Source: Paraburkholderia phytofirmans OLGA172
GTDB lineage: Bacteria; Pseudomonadota; Gammaproteobacteria; Burkholderiales; Burkholderiaceae
DNA: 64,000 nucleotides
Assembly (NCBI RefSeq): GCF_001634365.1
Contig: NZ_CP014579.1
Location: 1,178,001-1,242,000, forward strand
Direction of reading: 5' to 3'
The notes under the pieces are model-generated. The model was not told where the DNA came from. It saw only the letters and a list, made by a program, of their open reading frames with translations, and ran no database searches. Below are positions 47,116 through 56,895 of this stretch, piece by piece; the stretch's first letter is position 1; each line of letters opens with the position of its first letter. The position numbers were made by a program, and so were the translations under genes.

Positions 47116-49140
47116 ATGTTCGGAAAACTCTCACTAGACTCGATTCCGTACCACGAGCCGATCATCATGGTGACGGCTGCCGGGATCGCCCTCGGCGGTG
47201 CGCTCGTTCTGGGTCTGATCACCTATTTTGGCAAGTGGCGCTACCTGTGGACCGAATGGTTCACATCGGTCGACCACAAGAAGCTGGGCGTGATGTACAT
47301 CGTGGTTGCGCTCATCATGCTGTTCCGCGGTTTTGCGGACGCGATCATGATGCGTACCCAGCTAGCGCTGTCGTATAACGCGCCAGGTTTCTTGCCGCCG
47401 CATCATTACGACCAGATCTTTACTGCGCACGGCGTCATCATGATTTTCTTCATGGCGATGGCGTTCATGGTCGGCCTGATGAACCTCATCGTGCCGTTGC
47501 AGATCGGTGCCCGCGATGTTGCGTTCCCGTTCCTCAACTCGTTGAGCTTCTGGATGACCGCGATCAGCGCGATCCTGATCAACATCTCGCTGGTGATCGG
47601 TGAATTCGCGCAAACGGGCTGGCTGGCTTATCCGCCACTGTCCGAATTGCAGTTCAGTCCAGGTGTCGGGGTCGATTATTACCTGTGGAGTCTGCAGCTC
47701 TCCGGTATCGGCACGTTGCTGACTGGCGTGAACTTCTTCGTGACCATCGTCAAGATGCGCGCGCCGGGCATGACGTTCATGAAGATGCCAGTGTTCACGT
47801 GGACCGCGCTGTGCACGAACGTGCTGATCATGGCCTCGTTCCCGATCCTGACCGTCACGCTCGCGCTGCTCGGTCTGGACCGCTACCTCGGCATGCACTT
47901 CTTCACGAACGACGGCGGCGGTAACGCCATGCTGTACCTGAACCTGATCTGGGCATGGGGTCACCCTGAGGTGTACATCCTGATCCTGCCGGCGTTCGGT
48001 ATCTTCTCGGAAGTCGTGGCTACGTTCGCCAAGAAGCCGCTGTTCGGCTACAAGACGATGGTGTGGGCAACCTGCGCGATCATGGTGCTGTCGTTCCTCG
48101 TGTGGCTGCATCACTTCTTCACGATGGGTTCGGGCGCTGACGTCAACGCGTTCTTCGGTATCGCGACGATGGTCATTGCCATTCCGACCGGCGTGAAAGT
48201 GTTCAACTGGCTGTTCACGATCTACAAGGGCCGTCTGCAGTTCACGACGCCGATCCTGTGGACCCTCGGCTTCATGGTCACTTTCACGATCGGCGGTATG
48301 ACCGGCGTGATGATGGCGATTCCAGGCGCGGACTTCGTGCTGCACAACAGCCTGTTCCTGATCGCTCACTTCCACAACGTGATTATTGGTGGCGTGCTGT
48401 TCGGCTACCTGGCCGGTTTCAATTACTGGTTCCCGAAGGCGTTCGGCTTCAAGCTGAATGAGAAGTGGGGCAAGGCGTCGTTCTGGTTCTGGCAGATCGG
48501 TTTCTGGGTTGCGTTCACGCCGCTGTACGTGCTGGGCTTCATGGGCATGACGCGTCGTCTGAATCACTATGACAATCCGGATTGGCATCCGTGGCTGATA
48601 TTCGCGTGGGTCGGTGCAGTGCTGATCGCCATCGGTATCGCTTGCCAGGTGCTGCAACTGGTGGTCAGCATCCGCGATCGCAACCTGCCGCAAAACCGCG
48701 ACGTTACGGGCGATTCGTGGGACGGTCACACGCTGGAATGGGCAACGAGCTCGCCGCCGGCGTCGTACAACTTCGCGATCATTCCGGACGTGCGTGAACT
48801 GGACGCATTCGCTGAAATGAAGTTGCGCAAGAATCGGCCGAAGCCGGTGTATCGCGACATTCACATGCCGTCGAACACGTCCGCGGGTCTGGTTGTGGCG
48901 ATGTTCTCGCTGGTGCTGGGTTTTGCCGCTGTGTGGCACATCTGGTGGCTCGCGATTGTTGGTCTGGTCGGCTCGATCGGTACTGTGATCATTTACAGCT
49001 TCCAGAAGAACGAAGGCTTTTACATCCCGGCCGCCACGGTTGCGGCGATTGAAGGAAAACGCTCCGGCGCCGGTGCGCAGGTCGCGATTGAAGAAAAACG
49101 CGCCGGCGCCGATGCGCAGGTCGCGTTGGAGGTGGATTGA
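47116..49140 (+). CDS. cyoB: Cytochrome bo3 ubiquinol oxidase subunit I
   Basis: 674 residues, haem-copper oxidase core. Haem and copper ligands are present: His in [24 protein letters not shown] with the cross-linked His-Tyr, HHFFTMG, and [10 protein letters not shown]. It also has the K-channel region and the usual 15 helices. It reduces oxygen to water and pumps protons. The C-terminal tail has a 13-residue tandem duplication ([13 protein letters not shown] / [13 protein letters not shown]), see 49045-49122. Starts three bases after cyoA. Confidence 0.97.
   Translation: MFGKLSLDSIPYHEPIIMVTAAGIALGGALVLGLITYFGKWRYLWTEWFTSVDHKKLGVMYIVVALIMLFRGFADAIMMRTQLALSYNAPGFLPPHHYDQIFTAHGVIMIFFMAMAFMVGLMNLIVPLQIGARDVAFPFLNSLSFWMTAISAILINISLVIGEFAQTGWLAYPPLSELQFSPGVGVDYYLWSLQLSGIGTLLTGVNFFVTIVKMRAPGMTFMKMPVFTWTALCTNVLIMASFPILTVTLALLGLDRYLGMHFFTNDGGGNAMLYLNLIWAWGHPEVYILILPAFGIFSEVVATFAKKPLFGYKTMVWATCAIMVLSFLVWLHHFFTMGSGADVNAFFGIATMVIAIPTGVKVFNWLFTIYKGRLQFTTPILWTLGFMVTFTIGGMTGVMMAIPGADFVLHNSLFLIAHFHNVIIGGVLFGYLAGFNYWFPKAFGFKLNEKWGKASFWFWQIGFWVAFTPLYVLGFMGMTRRLNHYDNPDWHPWLIFAWVGAVLIAIGIACQVLQLVVSIRDRNLPQNRDVTGDSWDGHTLEWATSSPPASYNFAIIPDVRELDAFAEMKLRKNRPKPVYRDIHMPSNTSAGLVVAMFSLVLGFAAVWHIWWLAIVGLVGSIGTVIIYSFQKNEGFYIPAATVAAIEGKRSGAGAQVAIEEKRAGADAQVALEVD
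49045..49122 (+). repeat. 39-bp tandem duplication at the 3' end of cyoB
   Basis: Two adjacent 39-base units (49045-49083 and 49084-49122) differing at four bases, encoding two 13-residue units in the cytoplasmic tail of CyoB. A third, degenerate unit begins after (ALEVD). Confidence 0.93.
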
Positions 49141-49757
49141 TGTCAAACAACACTCTTGCGGCGGGCTTGCATCATCACGATGCGCATCATGCCGATCACC
49201 CGCCGTCGCATTCGGTATTCGGCTTCTGGCTGTACCTGATGACAGACTGCATCATCTTCGCGTCGCTGTTTGCGGTGTTCGCGGTGATGCAGCACCAGTT
49301 CGCGGGTGGGCCGAGCGGTAAGGATCTGTTCGAGATCCCGGGCGTCGCGCTCGAAACGACGATGCTGCTGCTGAGCAGCATCACGTATGGCTTCGCGATG
49401 CTGGGTGCGCATAAGAACAGGAAGGGCGTGCTGCTCTTCTGGCTCGGCGTGACGTTCCTGCTGGGTCTTGCGTTCCTCGTGCTGGAAATGCGCGAGTTCT
49501 CGCACCTGATCGCCGAGGGCGCTGGCCCGAGCCGTAGCGCGTTCCTGTCGTCGTTCTTTACGCTGGTCGGCACGCACGGTTTGCACGTGACGTGCGGCCT
49601 GATCTGGATGGTGGTGCTTGCCGTGCAGGTGATGCGTCATCGTGACCTGACCGAACGCGACATGATTCGCCTGACGTGCCTGAGCCTTTTCTGGCACTTT
49701 CTGGACGTCGTGTGGATCGGCGTCTTTACCTTTGTCTACCTTGCGAGCGTGATCTAA
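49140..49757 (+). CDS. cyoC: Cytochrome bo3 ubiquinol oxidase subunit III
   Basis: 205 residues from ATG 49140, overlapping the cyoB stop by one base (TGATG). Five membrane helices in the quinol-oxidase form; family signature in GFWLYLMTDCIIFASLFAVF and FFTLVGTHGLHV. The His-rich N-terminus (HHHDAHHADHPPSH) is cytoplasmic. Structural subunit of the oxidase. Confidence 0.96.
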   Translation: MSNNTLAAGLHHHDAHHADHPPSHSVFGFWLYLMTDCIIFASLFAVFAVMQHQFAGGPSGKDLFEIPGVALETTMLLLSSITYGFAMLGAHKNRKGVLLFWLGVTFLLGLAFLVLEMREFSHLIAEGAGPSRSAFLSSFFTLVGTHGLHVTCGLIWMVVLAVQVMRHRDLTERDMIRLTCLSLFWHFLDVVWIGVFTFVYLASVI

Positions 49758-50114
49758 ATGGACCATAGCCATCACTCACACTTGGCGCACCCGGACGAAG
49801 GACACGGGGGTGGAAGTCACGGCAGCATTGGCAGCTATGCGACGGGTTTCATCCTGTCGGTCATTCTGACTGTCGCGGCCTTCGGCCTCGTCATGAACGG
49901 GACGCTGACGGGCGAGAACGCATTGCTCGCGATCGCTGGCCTTGCGTTCGTGCAGATCATCGTGCACCTGATTTTCTTCCTGCACATGAATACGTCGTCG
50001 GCACAGCGATGGAACATCATGGCGTTCGGCTTTACGGTGCTCACGGCCGTGATTCTGATCATCGGCTCGTTGTGGATCATGCATAACGTCAGCATGCACA
50101 TGATGTCGCGCTAG
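49758..50114 (+). CDS. cyoD: Cytochrome bo3 ubiquinol oxidase subunit IV
   Basis: 118 residues directly after cyoC. His-rich start (HSHHSHLAHPDEGHGGGSHG), then three membrane helices including IHVHLIFFLHMN-like IIVHLIFFLHMN. Assists CuB binding and assembly. Last gene of the operon, followed by a strong terminator. No cyoE (haem O synthase) is next to it. Confidence 0.94.
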   Translation: MDHSHHSHLAHPDEGHGGGSHGSIGSYATGFILSVILTVAAFGLVMNGTLTGENALLAIAGLAFVQIIVHLIFFLHMNTSSAQRWNIMAFGFTVLTAVILIIGSLWIMHNVSMHMMSR

Positions 50115-50140
50115 GCGGAAAACGGAGCAGGTTGGGAAGA

Positions 50141-50176
50141 ACCCCCGCAAGGTGAAAGCCTTGCGGGGGTTTTCTT
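50141..50176 (+). terminator. Rho-independent terminator after cyoD
   Basis: Thirteen-base perfect stem AACCCCCGCAAGG / CCTTGCGGGGGTT, six-base loop, then TTTTCTT; 26 bases past the cyoD stop. Confidence 0.95.
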
Positions 50177-50764
50177 ATGTATTCGCCATGACGGCGCCGA
50201 GACTGTCGTCAGGCGCTGTCACGCGACGGCGCGGTATATCAAAAAATAGAACCTGAGAGTAGTAGTGCGGCAACGCGAGAAGACCAGGACCGCCGGGACG
50301 TCAGTGTTGACGCTTCCGGCGGCGCCGCATTCGCACGGCTAAACGCCGATCAGCTGATCGTTAGTTCATTTCGAGTGAAGAGTACGCCCTTGGCGGAAAT
50401 GCCATGACGCATGATGGATTCCGTTGTGGTGACGGGCGACGATAAGGTGACAGCGGTGCTGGCCATGAATGGCGGCCGGAACATCTGGTTGGACGATCCG
50501 CATGTCGCGCTGATGCTGCTGGTGTTTTTTGGCGTGCGCCGCACGACGGGTATGCTGTGGCGTGGGCTGGTGCTGGAGACTGAATTGCCCGCGCCGAAGT
50601 CCTCGCAGACGCTGATTGCACATTGCGCGGCGCCGCGCGCCGATCTCGCGCCGTTTGCCGCATGGATTGGAGTCGGTACGAATGCAGCTTATGCACCGGG
50701 ATTGAATGGAGGCAAGGGGAGTCGGGGCGCGCAAATTCAAACAATATCTAGAGAGAAAAAGACC
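50177..50764. other. Gene-free region upstream of manC
   Basis: About 590 bases. The manC frame is open back to 50411, but that part lacks a ribosome-binding site and family similarity, so I treat it as untranslated. No clear promoter hexamers found; the manC ribosome-binding site is GAGAG at about 50751. Confidence 0.55.
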
Positions 50765-52198
50765 ATGCAGATTCATCCAGTGATTCTTTGCGGTGGAAGC
50801 GGCACCCGGCTGTGGCCGATGTCACGCGGCGGATATCCGAAGCAATATCTCAAGTTGACGGGCGAAAACACGCTGGTTCAGCAAACCGTACTGCGCCTGC
50901 GCGGTATCGCCGACGTCGCATCGCCGATCGTAGTCACAAATAATGAACAGCGCTTTCTGGTGGCCGAACAGTTGCGCCAGGTCGATGTCGTGTCGTCGGC
51001 GATCGTGCTCGAGCCGGCCAGCCGCAACACGGCGCCGGCTATCGCGGTGGCGGCGTTGCTGGCGTTGCGCGAAAGCCCGGACTCATTGCTGCTCGTTCTG
51101 CCGTCCGATCACGTGATTACAGGCGAGGCGGCTTTCGTCAAAGCGGCTGAAGCAGCGGCCCAGATTGCCAAAGATGGCTACCTGGTCACTTTCGGCATCA
51201 CGCCGACTGAACCGCACACCGGCTACGGCTACATCCGTGCGGGTGCGAACCTTGTCGAAGGCGAACCGACGTTTGCGGTCGATTCCTTCGTCGAGAAGCC
51301 GGACGCAGCGACAGCGCAGCGTTTTCTTGAGGAGGGCAGCTACTACTGGAATAGCGGCATGTTCATGCTGAAAGCTTCCACCTATATGGAGGAATTGCGT
51401 CGCTACGAGCCCGAAATCGCGAAGCGGGCGGAGCTTTCGTTCGAGGGTGCGCAACGCGACAACGACTTCCTGCGTCTCGAAGCACAAAGCTTCTCGGCCT
51501 GCCCCAACATCTCGGTCGACCATGCCGTGATGGAGAAAACGAAGCGCGCCGCCGTGGTCGCGGTCGCGGATTTGGGCTGGAACGACATCGGCTCGTGGAC
51601 TGCGCTTGCTGACATTGCGGAGCGCGATGTGCAGCACAATGCGCTGATCGGTGACGTGCTGACCGATGCCATGACCAATTCGTACATCCGCGCTGAACAC
51701 CGGCTGGTGGCCGCGATCGGGTTGGATAACGTCGTGATCGTCGAAACCGCTGACGCCGTGCTCGTGGCGCATCGCGACCAGGTGCAGGACGTCAAAAAGA
51801 TCGTTGCGCAGTTGAATGCCATGGGACGTCATGAGGCGGTCACGCACCGTCGCGTGGTGCGGCCGTGGGGATCGTACGAAGGGATCGACAGCGGCGACCG
51901 CTTCCAGGTCAAGCGCATCGTCGTCAGCCCTGGTGCGCAACTGAGCTTGCAGATGCACCATCATCGTGCGGAACATTGGGTTGTCGTCAAGGGTACTGCG
52001 CTCGTCACCAACGGCGATAAAGAGATCATCCTGAGCGAAAATCAATCGACGTACATTCCGCTTGGGGTGACGCACCGGTTGCTGAATCCGGGCAAGATTC
52101 CGCTCGAGTTGATCGAGGTGCAGTCCGGCGCCTATCTCGGCGAGGACGACATCGTACGGTTCGAAGACACCTATGGGCGTGTAGCGAAGGTTCAATAG
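50765..52198 (+). CDS. manC: Mannose-1-phosphate guanylyltransferase / mannose-6-phosphate isomerase
   Basis: 477 residues from ATG 50765 (MQIHPVILCGGSGTRLWP). N-terminal nucleotidyltransferase with the pyrophosphorylase signature GGSGTRLWPMSRGGYPKQ, EKPD for the sugar site and the Lys/Asp pair near WNSGMF. C-terminal cupin PMI domain with PWGSYEGIDSG and QMHHHRAEHWVVV metal ligands. It makes GDP-mannose for exopolysaccharide or LPS. No other polysaccharide genes are next to it. Confidence 0.95.
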   Translation: MQIHPVILCGGSGTRLWPMSRGGYPKQYLKLTGENTLVQQTVLRLRGIADVASPIVVTNNEQRFLVAEQLRQVDVVSSAIVLEPASRNTAPAIAVAALLALRESPDSLLLVLPSDHVITGEAAFVKAAEAAAQIAKDGYLVTFGITPTEPHTGYGYIRAGANLVEGEPTFAVDSFVEKPDAATAQRFLEEGSYYWNSGMFMLKASTYMEELRRYEPEIAKRAELSFEGAQRDNDFLRLEAQSFSACPNISVDHAVMEKTKRAAVVAVADLGWNDIGSWTALADIAERDVQHNALIGDVLTDAMTNSYIRAEHRLVAAIGLDNVVIVETADAVLVAHRDQVQDVKKIVAQLNAMGRHEAVTHRRVVRPWGSYEGIDSGDRFQVKRIVVSPGAQLSLQMHHHRAEHWVVVKGTALVTNGDKEIILSENQSTYIPLGVTHRLLNPGKIPLELIEVQSGAYLGEDDIVRFEDTYGRVAKVQ

Positions 52199-52603
52199 CG
52201 ATCACGACTGTTCGTAGCGCACACGGCGGCGACGTAATTGCCGTGTGCGGAGCGGCCTTCGTTAAGACGCCCGGCAGAGGCATAACGCATAAACCCCATG
52301 CGTCTCGGCATGAAGCAGTCACCATGCCGTGTTCGAGATTGACCGGCCTCGAAACACGCGTTAGCATCGTTTCCATGACCGCTTCTATCCTTTCCCGTTC
52401 GCATTCTTTGCACGCATGCTGTTGCAGCCTGCCAAGGGGAGCTTGCATCTAGCGAGTCGAACTGTACATGTCCGTATCCCTGAGGCCACCCGTCACAAGA
52501 CCGGTGGCTTTTTTGCTTTCGGTCCGTCCTTTTTCGTATTTTTAGCTCAGCCTTACATTTCGCTTTTACGTTCACTTACGCGCTCAACACCACAGGAATT
52601 CAC
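52199..52603. other. Gene-free region between manC and cysS
   Basis: About 405 bases with a terminator-like hairpin at 52485-52514 and, after it, an AT-rich stretch before cysS that probably holds the cysS promoter. No T-box or riboswitch pattern recognised. Confidence 0.5.
52485..52514 (+). terminator. Terminator-like hairpin upstream of cysS
   Basis: GCCACC / GGTGGC stem followed by TTTTTTGC. It may end transcription from manC or act as a leader attenuator for cysS; the sequence does not decide. Confidence 0.6.
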
Positions 52604-53989
52604 ATGCCACTCGTCCTGTACGACACCTGGTCGCGCACCTTGCGCGCTTTCACGCCGATTCAAGCGGACCATGTGGGGCTGTATTGCTGCGGCCCGACCG
52701 TGTACGACCACGCGCATATCGGCAACCTTCGAACCTATGTGTTCGAAGACGTGCTCCGACGCGTGCTGACGTTGAACGGCTACGTCGTGCGGCACATCGT
52801 CAATATCACCGACGTCGGTCATCTGGTTTCCGATGCCGACGAAGGCGAAGACAAAATGGAGAAGGGCAGCCGCCGCACTGGTGAATCGGCATGGGTGATC
52901 GCCGAGCGATATACAGATGCCTTCATGAGCGACTGGCACGCGCTGAACCTGCTCGAGCCTGCCCTGTGGTGCCGCGCGACCGATCACATCGTCGAACAGA
53001 TCGCCTTCATTGCCGAACTCGAGCGCAACGGCTATACGTACCGCACGGCAGACGGCGTCTACTTCGACACAAGCAAACAGGATGACTATGGCTTTCTCGC
53101 ACGTCTCAATGTCGCTGGCCTGCAGGCCGGCAAGCGTGTGGCACAAGGAGAGAAACAGCACGCGACGGATTTCGCGCTGTGGAAATTCAGTCCACCCCGC
53201 ACCACGCGGCAAATGGAGTGGGATAGCCCATGGGGCCGGGGTTTTCCCGGTTGGCATATCGAATGCTCGGCGATGTCGGCGAAATACCTCGGCCCATGGT
53301 TCGACATTCATTGCGGAGGAGAGGATCACATTGCCGTGCATCACAGCAATGAAATCGCTCAGACCCAGGCGCGCCATGGAACCCGCCTCGCGAACTTCTG
53401 GATGCACGGCCATTTCCTCACGCAAGACGCCGGCAAGATGTCGAAGTCGGGCGGCGACTTCGTGCGTTTGCAGACCTTGACCGATCGAGGCATCGATCCG
53501 CTCGCGTATCGCTACTTATGCCTGGGCGCGCACTACCGGAGCACGCTGCGCTTCAATCTCGAAGCGCTCGATGCCGCGCAATCCGCGTTGGACCGTTTGC
53601 GTAGAGCTTATGTGCAATGGCCCGAAGGGGGCATGGCCGATGCGAATAGCGTCGAACGTTTCAAGGCTGAGGTCGATCAGGATCTGAATCTGCCGCGTGC
53701 ACTCGCTGTGCTGTGGGATGTGGTAAGAAGCGATCTCCCGGCGCCGACGCGACGGGCGACGGTGGATCGATTCGACGCCGTGCTCGGACTTCGGCTTGCC
53801 GACTGGAAGGAAGATGTGCCTGCGATTCCCGCCGATATCGCGCTTCTCTTCGACGAGCGTGAAAAGGCACGCGCGGCTAAGGACTGGAACGAGGCTGACC
53901 GTCTGCGTGAGCAACTAAGAGTTGAAGGCTGGATAGTGGAAGACGGTCTGGGTGGACGGGTGCTGCGTCCGCGCGATACAGGGAAGTAA
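52604..53989 (+). CDS. cysS: Cysteinyl-tRNA synthetase, alternative type
   Basis: 461 residues, the usual length. Class I signature HIGN (residues 38-41), KMSKS in [10 protein letters not shown], and the zinc site built by C28, Cys in WHIECSAM and His/Glu in HHSNE. The sequence around the first motif ([17 protein letters not shown]) differs from the main Burkholderia CysRS as I remember it (HVGHAR type), which suggests that this is a second copy of a different subtype. Stand-alone gene. Confidence 0.92.
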   Translation: MPLVLYDTWSRTLRAFTPIQADHVGLYCCGPTVYDHAHIGNLRTYVFEDVLRRVLTLNGYVVRHIVNITDVGHLVSDADEGEDKMEKGSRRTGESAWVIAERYTDAFMSDWHALNLLEPALWCRATDHIVEQIAFIAELERNGYTYRTADGVYFDTSKQDDYGFLARLNVAGLQAGKRVAQGEKQHATDFALWKFSPPRTTRQMEWDSPWGRGFPGWHIECSAMSAKYLGPWFDIHCGGEDHIAVHHSNEIAQTQARHGTRLANFWMHGHFLTQDAGKMSKSGGDFVRLQTLTDRGIDPLAYRYLCLGAHYRSTLRFNLEALDAAQSALDRLRRAYVQWPEGGMADANSVERFKAEVDQDLNLPRALAVLWDVVRSDLPAPTRRATVDRFDAVLGLRLADWKEDVPAIPADIALLFDEREKARAAKDWNEADRLREQLRVEGWIVEDGLGGRVLRPRDTGK

Positions 53990-54100
53990 CGATGTCCTGG
54001 CGTGGCGGCGCAAGGCGTTTTCAGGCGGCTGCCATGCTCGCGTGGCTGAAGGCGCATCGACAGGATCGAACGTCGATCTGCGCGTGAAAAGCGGGACCAT

Positions 54101-54138
54101 GAAAGTAGACGGGCCACCATGCTGGCCCGTCTACTTTC
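54101..54138. terminator. Long perfect hairpin downstream of cysS
   Basis: Sixteen-base arms GAAAGTAGACGGGCCA / TGGCCCGTCTACTTTC with a six-base loop and no mismatches. No T-run follows on either strand. It lies between two convergent genes and may block transcription in both directions or stabilise mRNA ends. Confidence 0.7.
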
Positions 54139-54157
54139 GTGCGGTTTCTAGCATTGC

Positions 54158-54406
54158 CTAAAGCGGCACCACCACTGGCTCAGAGTGGCAAGGCGGCTTG
54201 CCGTATGGGAAATGGACAGGCCCACACCCCCAATGAATCGGCGGACACTCCCAGCCGCGCCGAATGACAACAGGCGGCATCATTCCACCGGGGCAAGCAG
54301 ACGGTGCTTCCCGCGTGAGGCAGGCGATGCCGCCGCGGACGGATTGCGACGCCGAGCGGTCGAGTTCGTCGACGCGGGGCAGGTCTTTGAGGACTAGCGC
54401 TTTCAT
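54158..54406 (-). CDS. Cys-rich small protein with a double-glycine-type leader
   Basis: 82 residues from ATG 54406, with GGAG eight bases upstream. The N-terminus MKALVLKDLPRVDELDRS..SVRGG looks like a leader peptide cut after Gly-Gly, as in class II bacteriocins and related exported peptides. The 55-residue remainder is rich in Pro and has five Cys (IAC, SAC, WEC, WGC, PPC). No peptidase-ABC exporter or modification enzyme lies in the neighbourhood. I recall similar leaders on unannotated small proteins of Burkholderiales, but cannot confirm that here. Confidence 0.7.
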   Translation of the reverse strand: MKALVLKDLPRVDELDRSASQSVRGGIACLTREAPSACPGGMMPPVVIRRGWECPPIHWGCGPVHFPYGKPPCHSEPVVVPL

Positions 54407-54690
54407 GGTGGATCTCCGGCAAGGTTGGATTAGCAGTGAGCCCGGGTATCGCCGCGCTCATTGGTTCCCAGTGCACACACCATGCCATCCGCCGCAAAGC
54501 CGCATGCCGTCCACATTCGACGATCTTGCGCACACAAGGTGGTTGGGATGGACCGACTCGCGACGCAACAGTGTCGGCACACTGCCAACATCCCCGCCCT
54601 CTATGGCGAACGAGACCGACCGCCTCGCAGTGGGATATCGCGTGCCGATCGATCCCGCGTTCGAATAACGTCGAATAACGGCGCGTGCCC

Positions 54691-55383
54691 TCAACCCTGC
54701 ACGCCGCGCCATCCGGAGAGCAGCGCGGGCAAGTCGGCCATGTCCCGGAAGACGTGAACCGCGCCAGCGCCATGCAAGGCAGTTACGCTGCTGTGGCTCA
54801 GTTCTTTCGGACAGTAGCCGAACACCGTGGCGCCGGCGGCCACGCCTGCGGTCGCGCCCGTAACGGTATCTTCAACGACCGCGCAACGCTGCGGGTTCAC
54901 GCCCAGCCCCGCGGCGGCGGCAAGGTAGACATCGGGATACGGCTTGCTACGCGGTGTTTCGTGACCGCTGAAGATGCGCCCTTCGAAGCAGTCGAGAATA
55001 CCGGCCTTCGCCAGTTGCAATTCCACTTTGATGCGATCGGCGCCGGACGCGACAGCAATGCGTCCGTTGAGCGACGCGTAAAGCGCGCGCACTGTTGACG
55101 CCGCGCCGTCAATCGCCACCAGCTCGCGATCGAGCGCCTCATTTCGGCGCGCACGAAACTGCCTGAGCCAATCCGTTGTAATCGCGAAGCCGGTACGCGC
55201 TTCGATGAGGGCGGCTTCGTCCTTGACGGCCTTGCCGACAAAAATGCGCATCGTCTCTTCGACACTCAATTGCCAGCCCAACTCGCCGAGCATCTCGGTC
55301 AGCACACGATTGGTGATCGGTTCGGAGTCGACGAGTACGCCGTCGCAGTCGAAGAGTACGGCGTCGAAAGGGAAATCGGCCAT
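54691..55383 (-). CDS. HAD-superfamily phosphatase, phosphoglucomutase-like
   Basis: 230 residues from ATG 55383 (MADFPFDAVLFDCDG). HAD motifs: FDCDGVLVDSE (catalytic Asp pair), VASGADR (motif II), KPYPD with Lys (motif III), and VVEDTVTG (motif IV). A four-helix cap sits between. It hydrolyses or transfers sugar phosphates in the beta-phosphoglucomutase/GPH group; substrate unknown. Confidence 0.9.
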   Translation of the reverse strand: MADFPFDAVLFDCDGVLVDSEPITNRVLTEMLGELGWQLSVEETMRIFVGKAVKDEAALIEARTGFAITTDWLRQFRARRNEALDRELVAIDGAASTVRALYASLNGRIAVASGADRIKVELQLAKAGILDCFEGRIFSGHETPRSKPYPDVYLAAAAGLGVNPQRCAVVEDTVTGATAGVAAGATVFGYCPKELSHSSVTALHGAGAVHVFRDMADLPALLSGWRGVQG

Positions 55384-55468
55384 CGGGCAGGGTACGGATA
55401 GAGGTCGCGGAACCGGCAAGGATACCTCACCGGCTCGCGCGACACCGCGCAAAGGCTCCTGCGGGAAC

Positions 55469-56854
55469 TCAGGACCCTGCAGCCTTGTACCCGTCACTCA
55501 GCGTTTTCATAAACGCAATGATGTCCTGAATATCCCGATCCGTCATGGCCGGCTGATCGCCGAATTTTCGGTCAAACGGCGCATCGGCGACGTCGACATT
55601 GGCGTGATACTGCGCCGGCAGATCGTTGTACTTCTGTACCTTGCCCGAAGCATCCCGCGGATAGATCTTCTCAGGCGCCGTATTGCGCAGGTTGTAGAAG
55701 TCCATGACCTGTTTGAGATCGTGATAAACGCCGTTATGGAAGAACACCTTGCGCTCGGCCACATTGCGCAGCGTCGGCGTCAGGAACATCCCGCAGTACT
55801 GCGTTTCCTTGGTCATGTCATCGCGGAACGGCCCGCACACGCCCATATCGAAGAACTTCGGATCCCTATTGGCCGGAATGGCCGGATTGCGCGGCACCCC
55901 AAGCGCCTCGTACTGAGTGTCGGTGAACACTGGCGGCAAGCCATCCTTGCTGGGCTGACTCAAGTGGCAACCCGCACAATTAGCCTTGTCCTTATCGTTG
56001 AACAACTGCAAGCCATGTAATTCGGCGTGGGTCAGCCGCGCTTTACCTTCGAGCCAGTAATCGTACTTGCTGGTGAAAGCGTGGAATGACTGATCTTCGG
56101 TCTGATACCGTCCCACTGCGAACATGGCTTCCGAGATCAACAGGCTCGGATTGTTGACGATACCCGCTCCGAAGATCTGTTTGAACTGGTCCAGATATTT
56201 GGTTTGCAGCAGCTTGCGCGCCACATCTTCTTGCGTTGCATTGGCCATCTCCACCGGATTCATCAGCGGACCGATTGCCTGGATTTGCAGCGTATCGGCG
56301 CGGCCGTCCCAGAACAGTCCGCCTTGCGGCACCATCGCCGGAGCGGCAGGCGCGGCAAGCGCGGTCTTTTGCGCCCGCTGCACGCCGGCGGCCTGTGACG
56401 CCAGTTGCGTCATATCCACCGGCACGTCGGTATCGCCTTGATCCGGTCCGATGCTGAACGGCGCCTGACGGTACAGATACGTCAGCGACGGCGGCGGCCG
56501 GTAGCCGGCCTGATTCATGTGCGCGCCGCCGAGTTGAACCGGGAACGCGTTATCCGGCGCGTACGAATGCTGTGGGGAGTGGCACGACGCACACGACTGC
56601 GTACCCGACGCCGATAACGACGGGTCGAAGAAAATCTGTTTGCCGAGCAGCGCAACCGCGCTCAGCGGCGCGTTTTGCGGACTCATCAAATGAACCGGAT
56701 GAGGATTCGCGCCGGTGATTTCTTCGACGATCGAGCCGACAGCGGGCGGCATCCGCTCCGGGTAGACGAGCGCGTACGCGCAAACCACGACGAGCGCGAG
56801 CACCATGCCGGCGGCGCTCCAGACGAGCAGCCTGAGCCACCGGCGAGGGGTCAT
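55469..56854 (-). CDS. Di-haem cytochrome c peroxidase family protein
   Basis: 461 residues from ATG 56854. An N-terminal membrane anchor (residues about 8-30) is followed by a periplasmic domain with two c-haem sites: CASCH (C88, C91, H92) and CAGCH (about residue 300). FFDPSLSASGTQSC is typical of CcpA/MauG-type enzymes. They use electrons from cytochromes to reduce peroxide or modify proteins. The CCP family is usually about 330-360 residues; the extra length comes from the anchor and a loop. The next gene upstream on the strand is the phosphoesterase, 41 bases away, so they may be co-transcribed. Confidence 0.9.
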   Translation of the reverse strand: MTPRRWLRLLVWSAAGMVLALVVVCAYALVYPERMPPAVGSIVEEITGANPHPVHLMSPQNAPLSAVALLGKQIFFDPSLSASGTQSCASCHSPQHSYAPDNAFPVQLGGAHMNQAGYRPPPSLTYLYRQAPFSIGPDQGDTDVPVDMTQLASQAAGVQRAQKTALAAPAAPAMVPQGGLFWDGRADTLQIQAIGPLMNPVEMANATQEDVARKLLQTKYLDQFKQIFGAGIVNNPSLLISEAMFAVGRYQTEDQSFHAFTSKYDYWLEGKARLTHAELHGLQLFNDKDKANCAGCHLSQPSKDGLPPVFTDTQYEALGVPRNPAIPANRDPKFFDMGVCGPFRDDMTKETQYCGMFLTPTLRNVAERKVFFHNGVYHDLKQVMDFYNLRNTAPEKIYPRDASGKVQKYNDLPAQYHANVDVADAPFDRKFGDQPAMTDRDIQDIIAFMKTLSDGYKAAGS

Positions 56855-56895
56855 GACGGCAGGCGCACCGGAAGGGCAGTCCACACGCGTGCCGC

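Noticed and set aside
47362..49146. Long minus-strand open frame opposite cyoB
   Set aside because: His/Arg/Gln-rich shadow of a well-identified oxidase gene.
50411..50764. In-frame N-terminal extension of ManC
   Set aside because: The family starts at MQIHPVILCGGSGTRLWP; the extension has no ribosome-binding site or similarity that I recognise.
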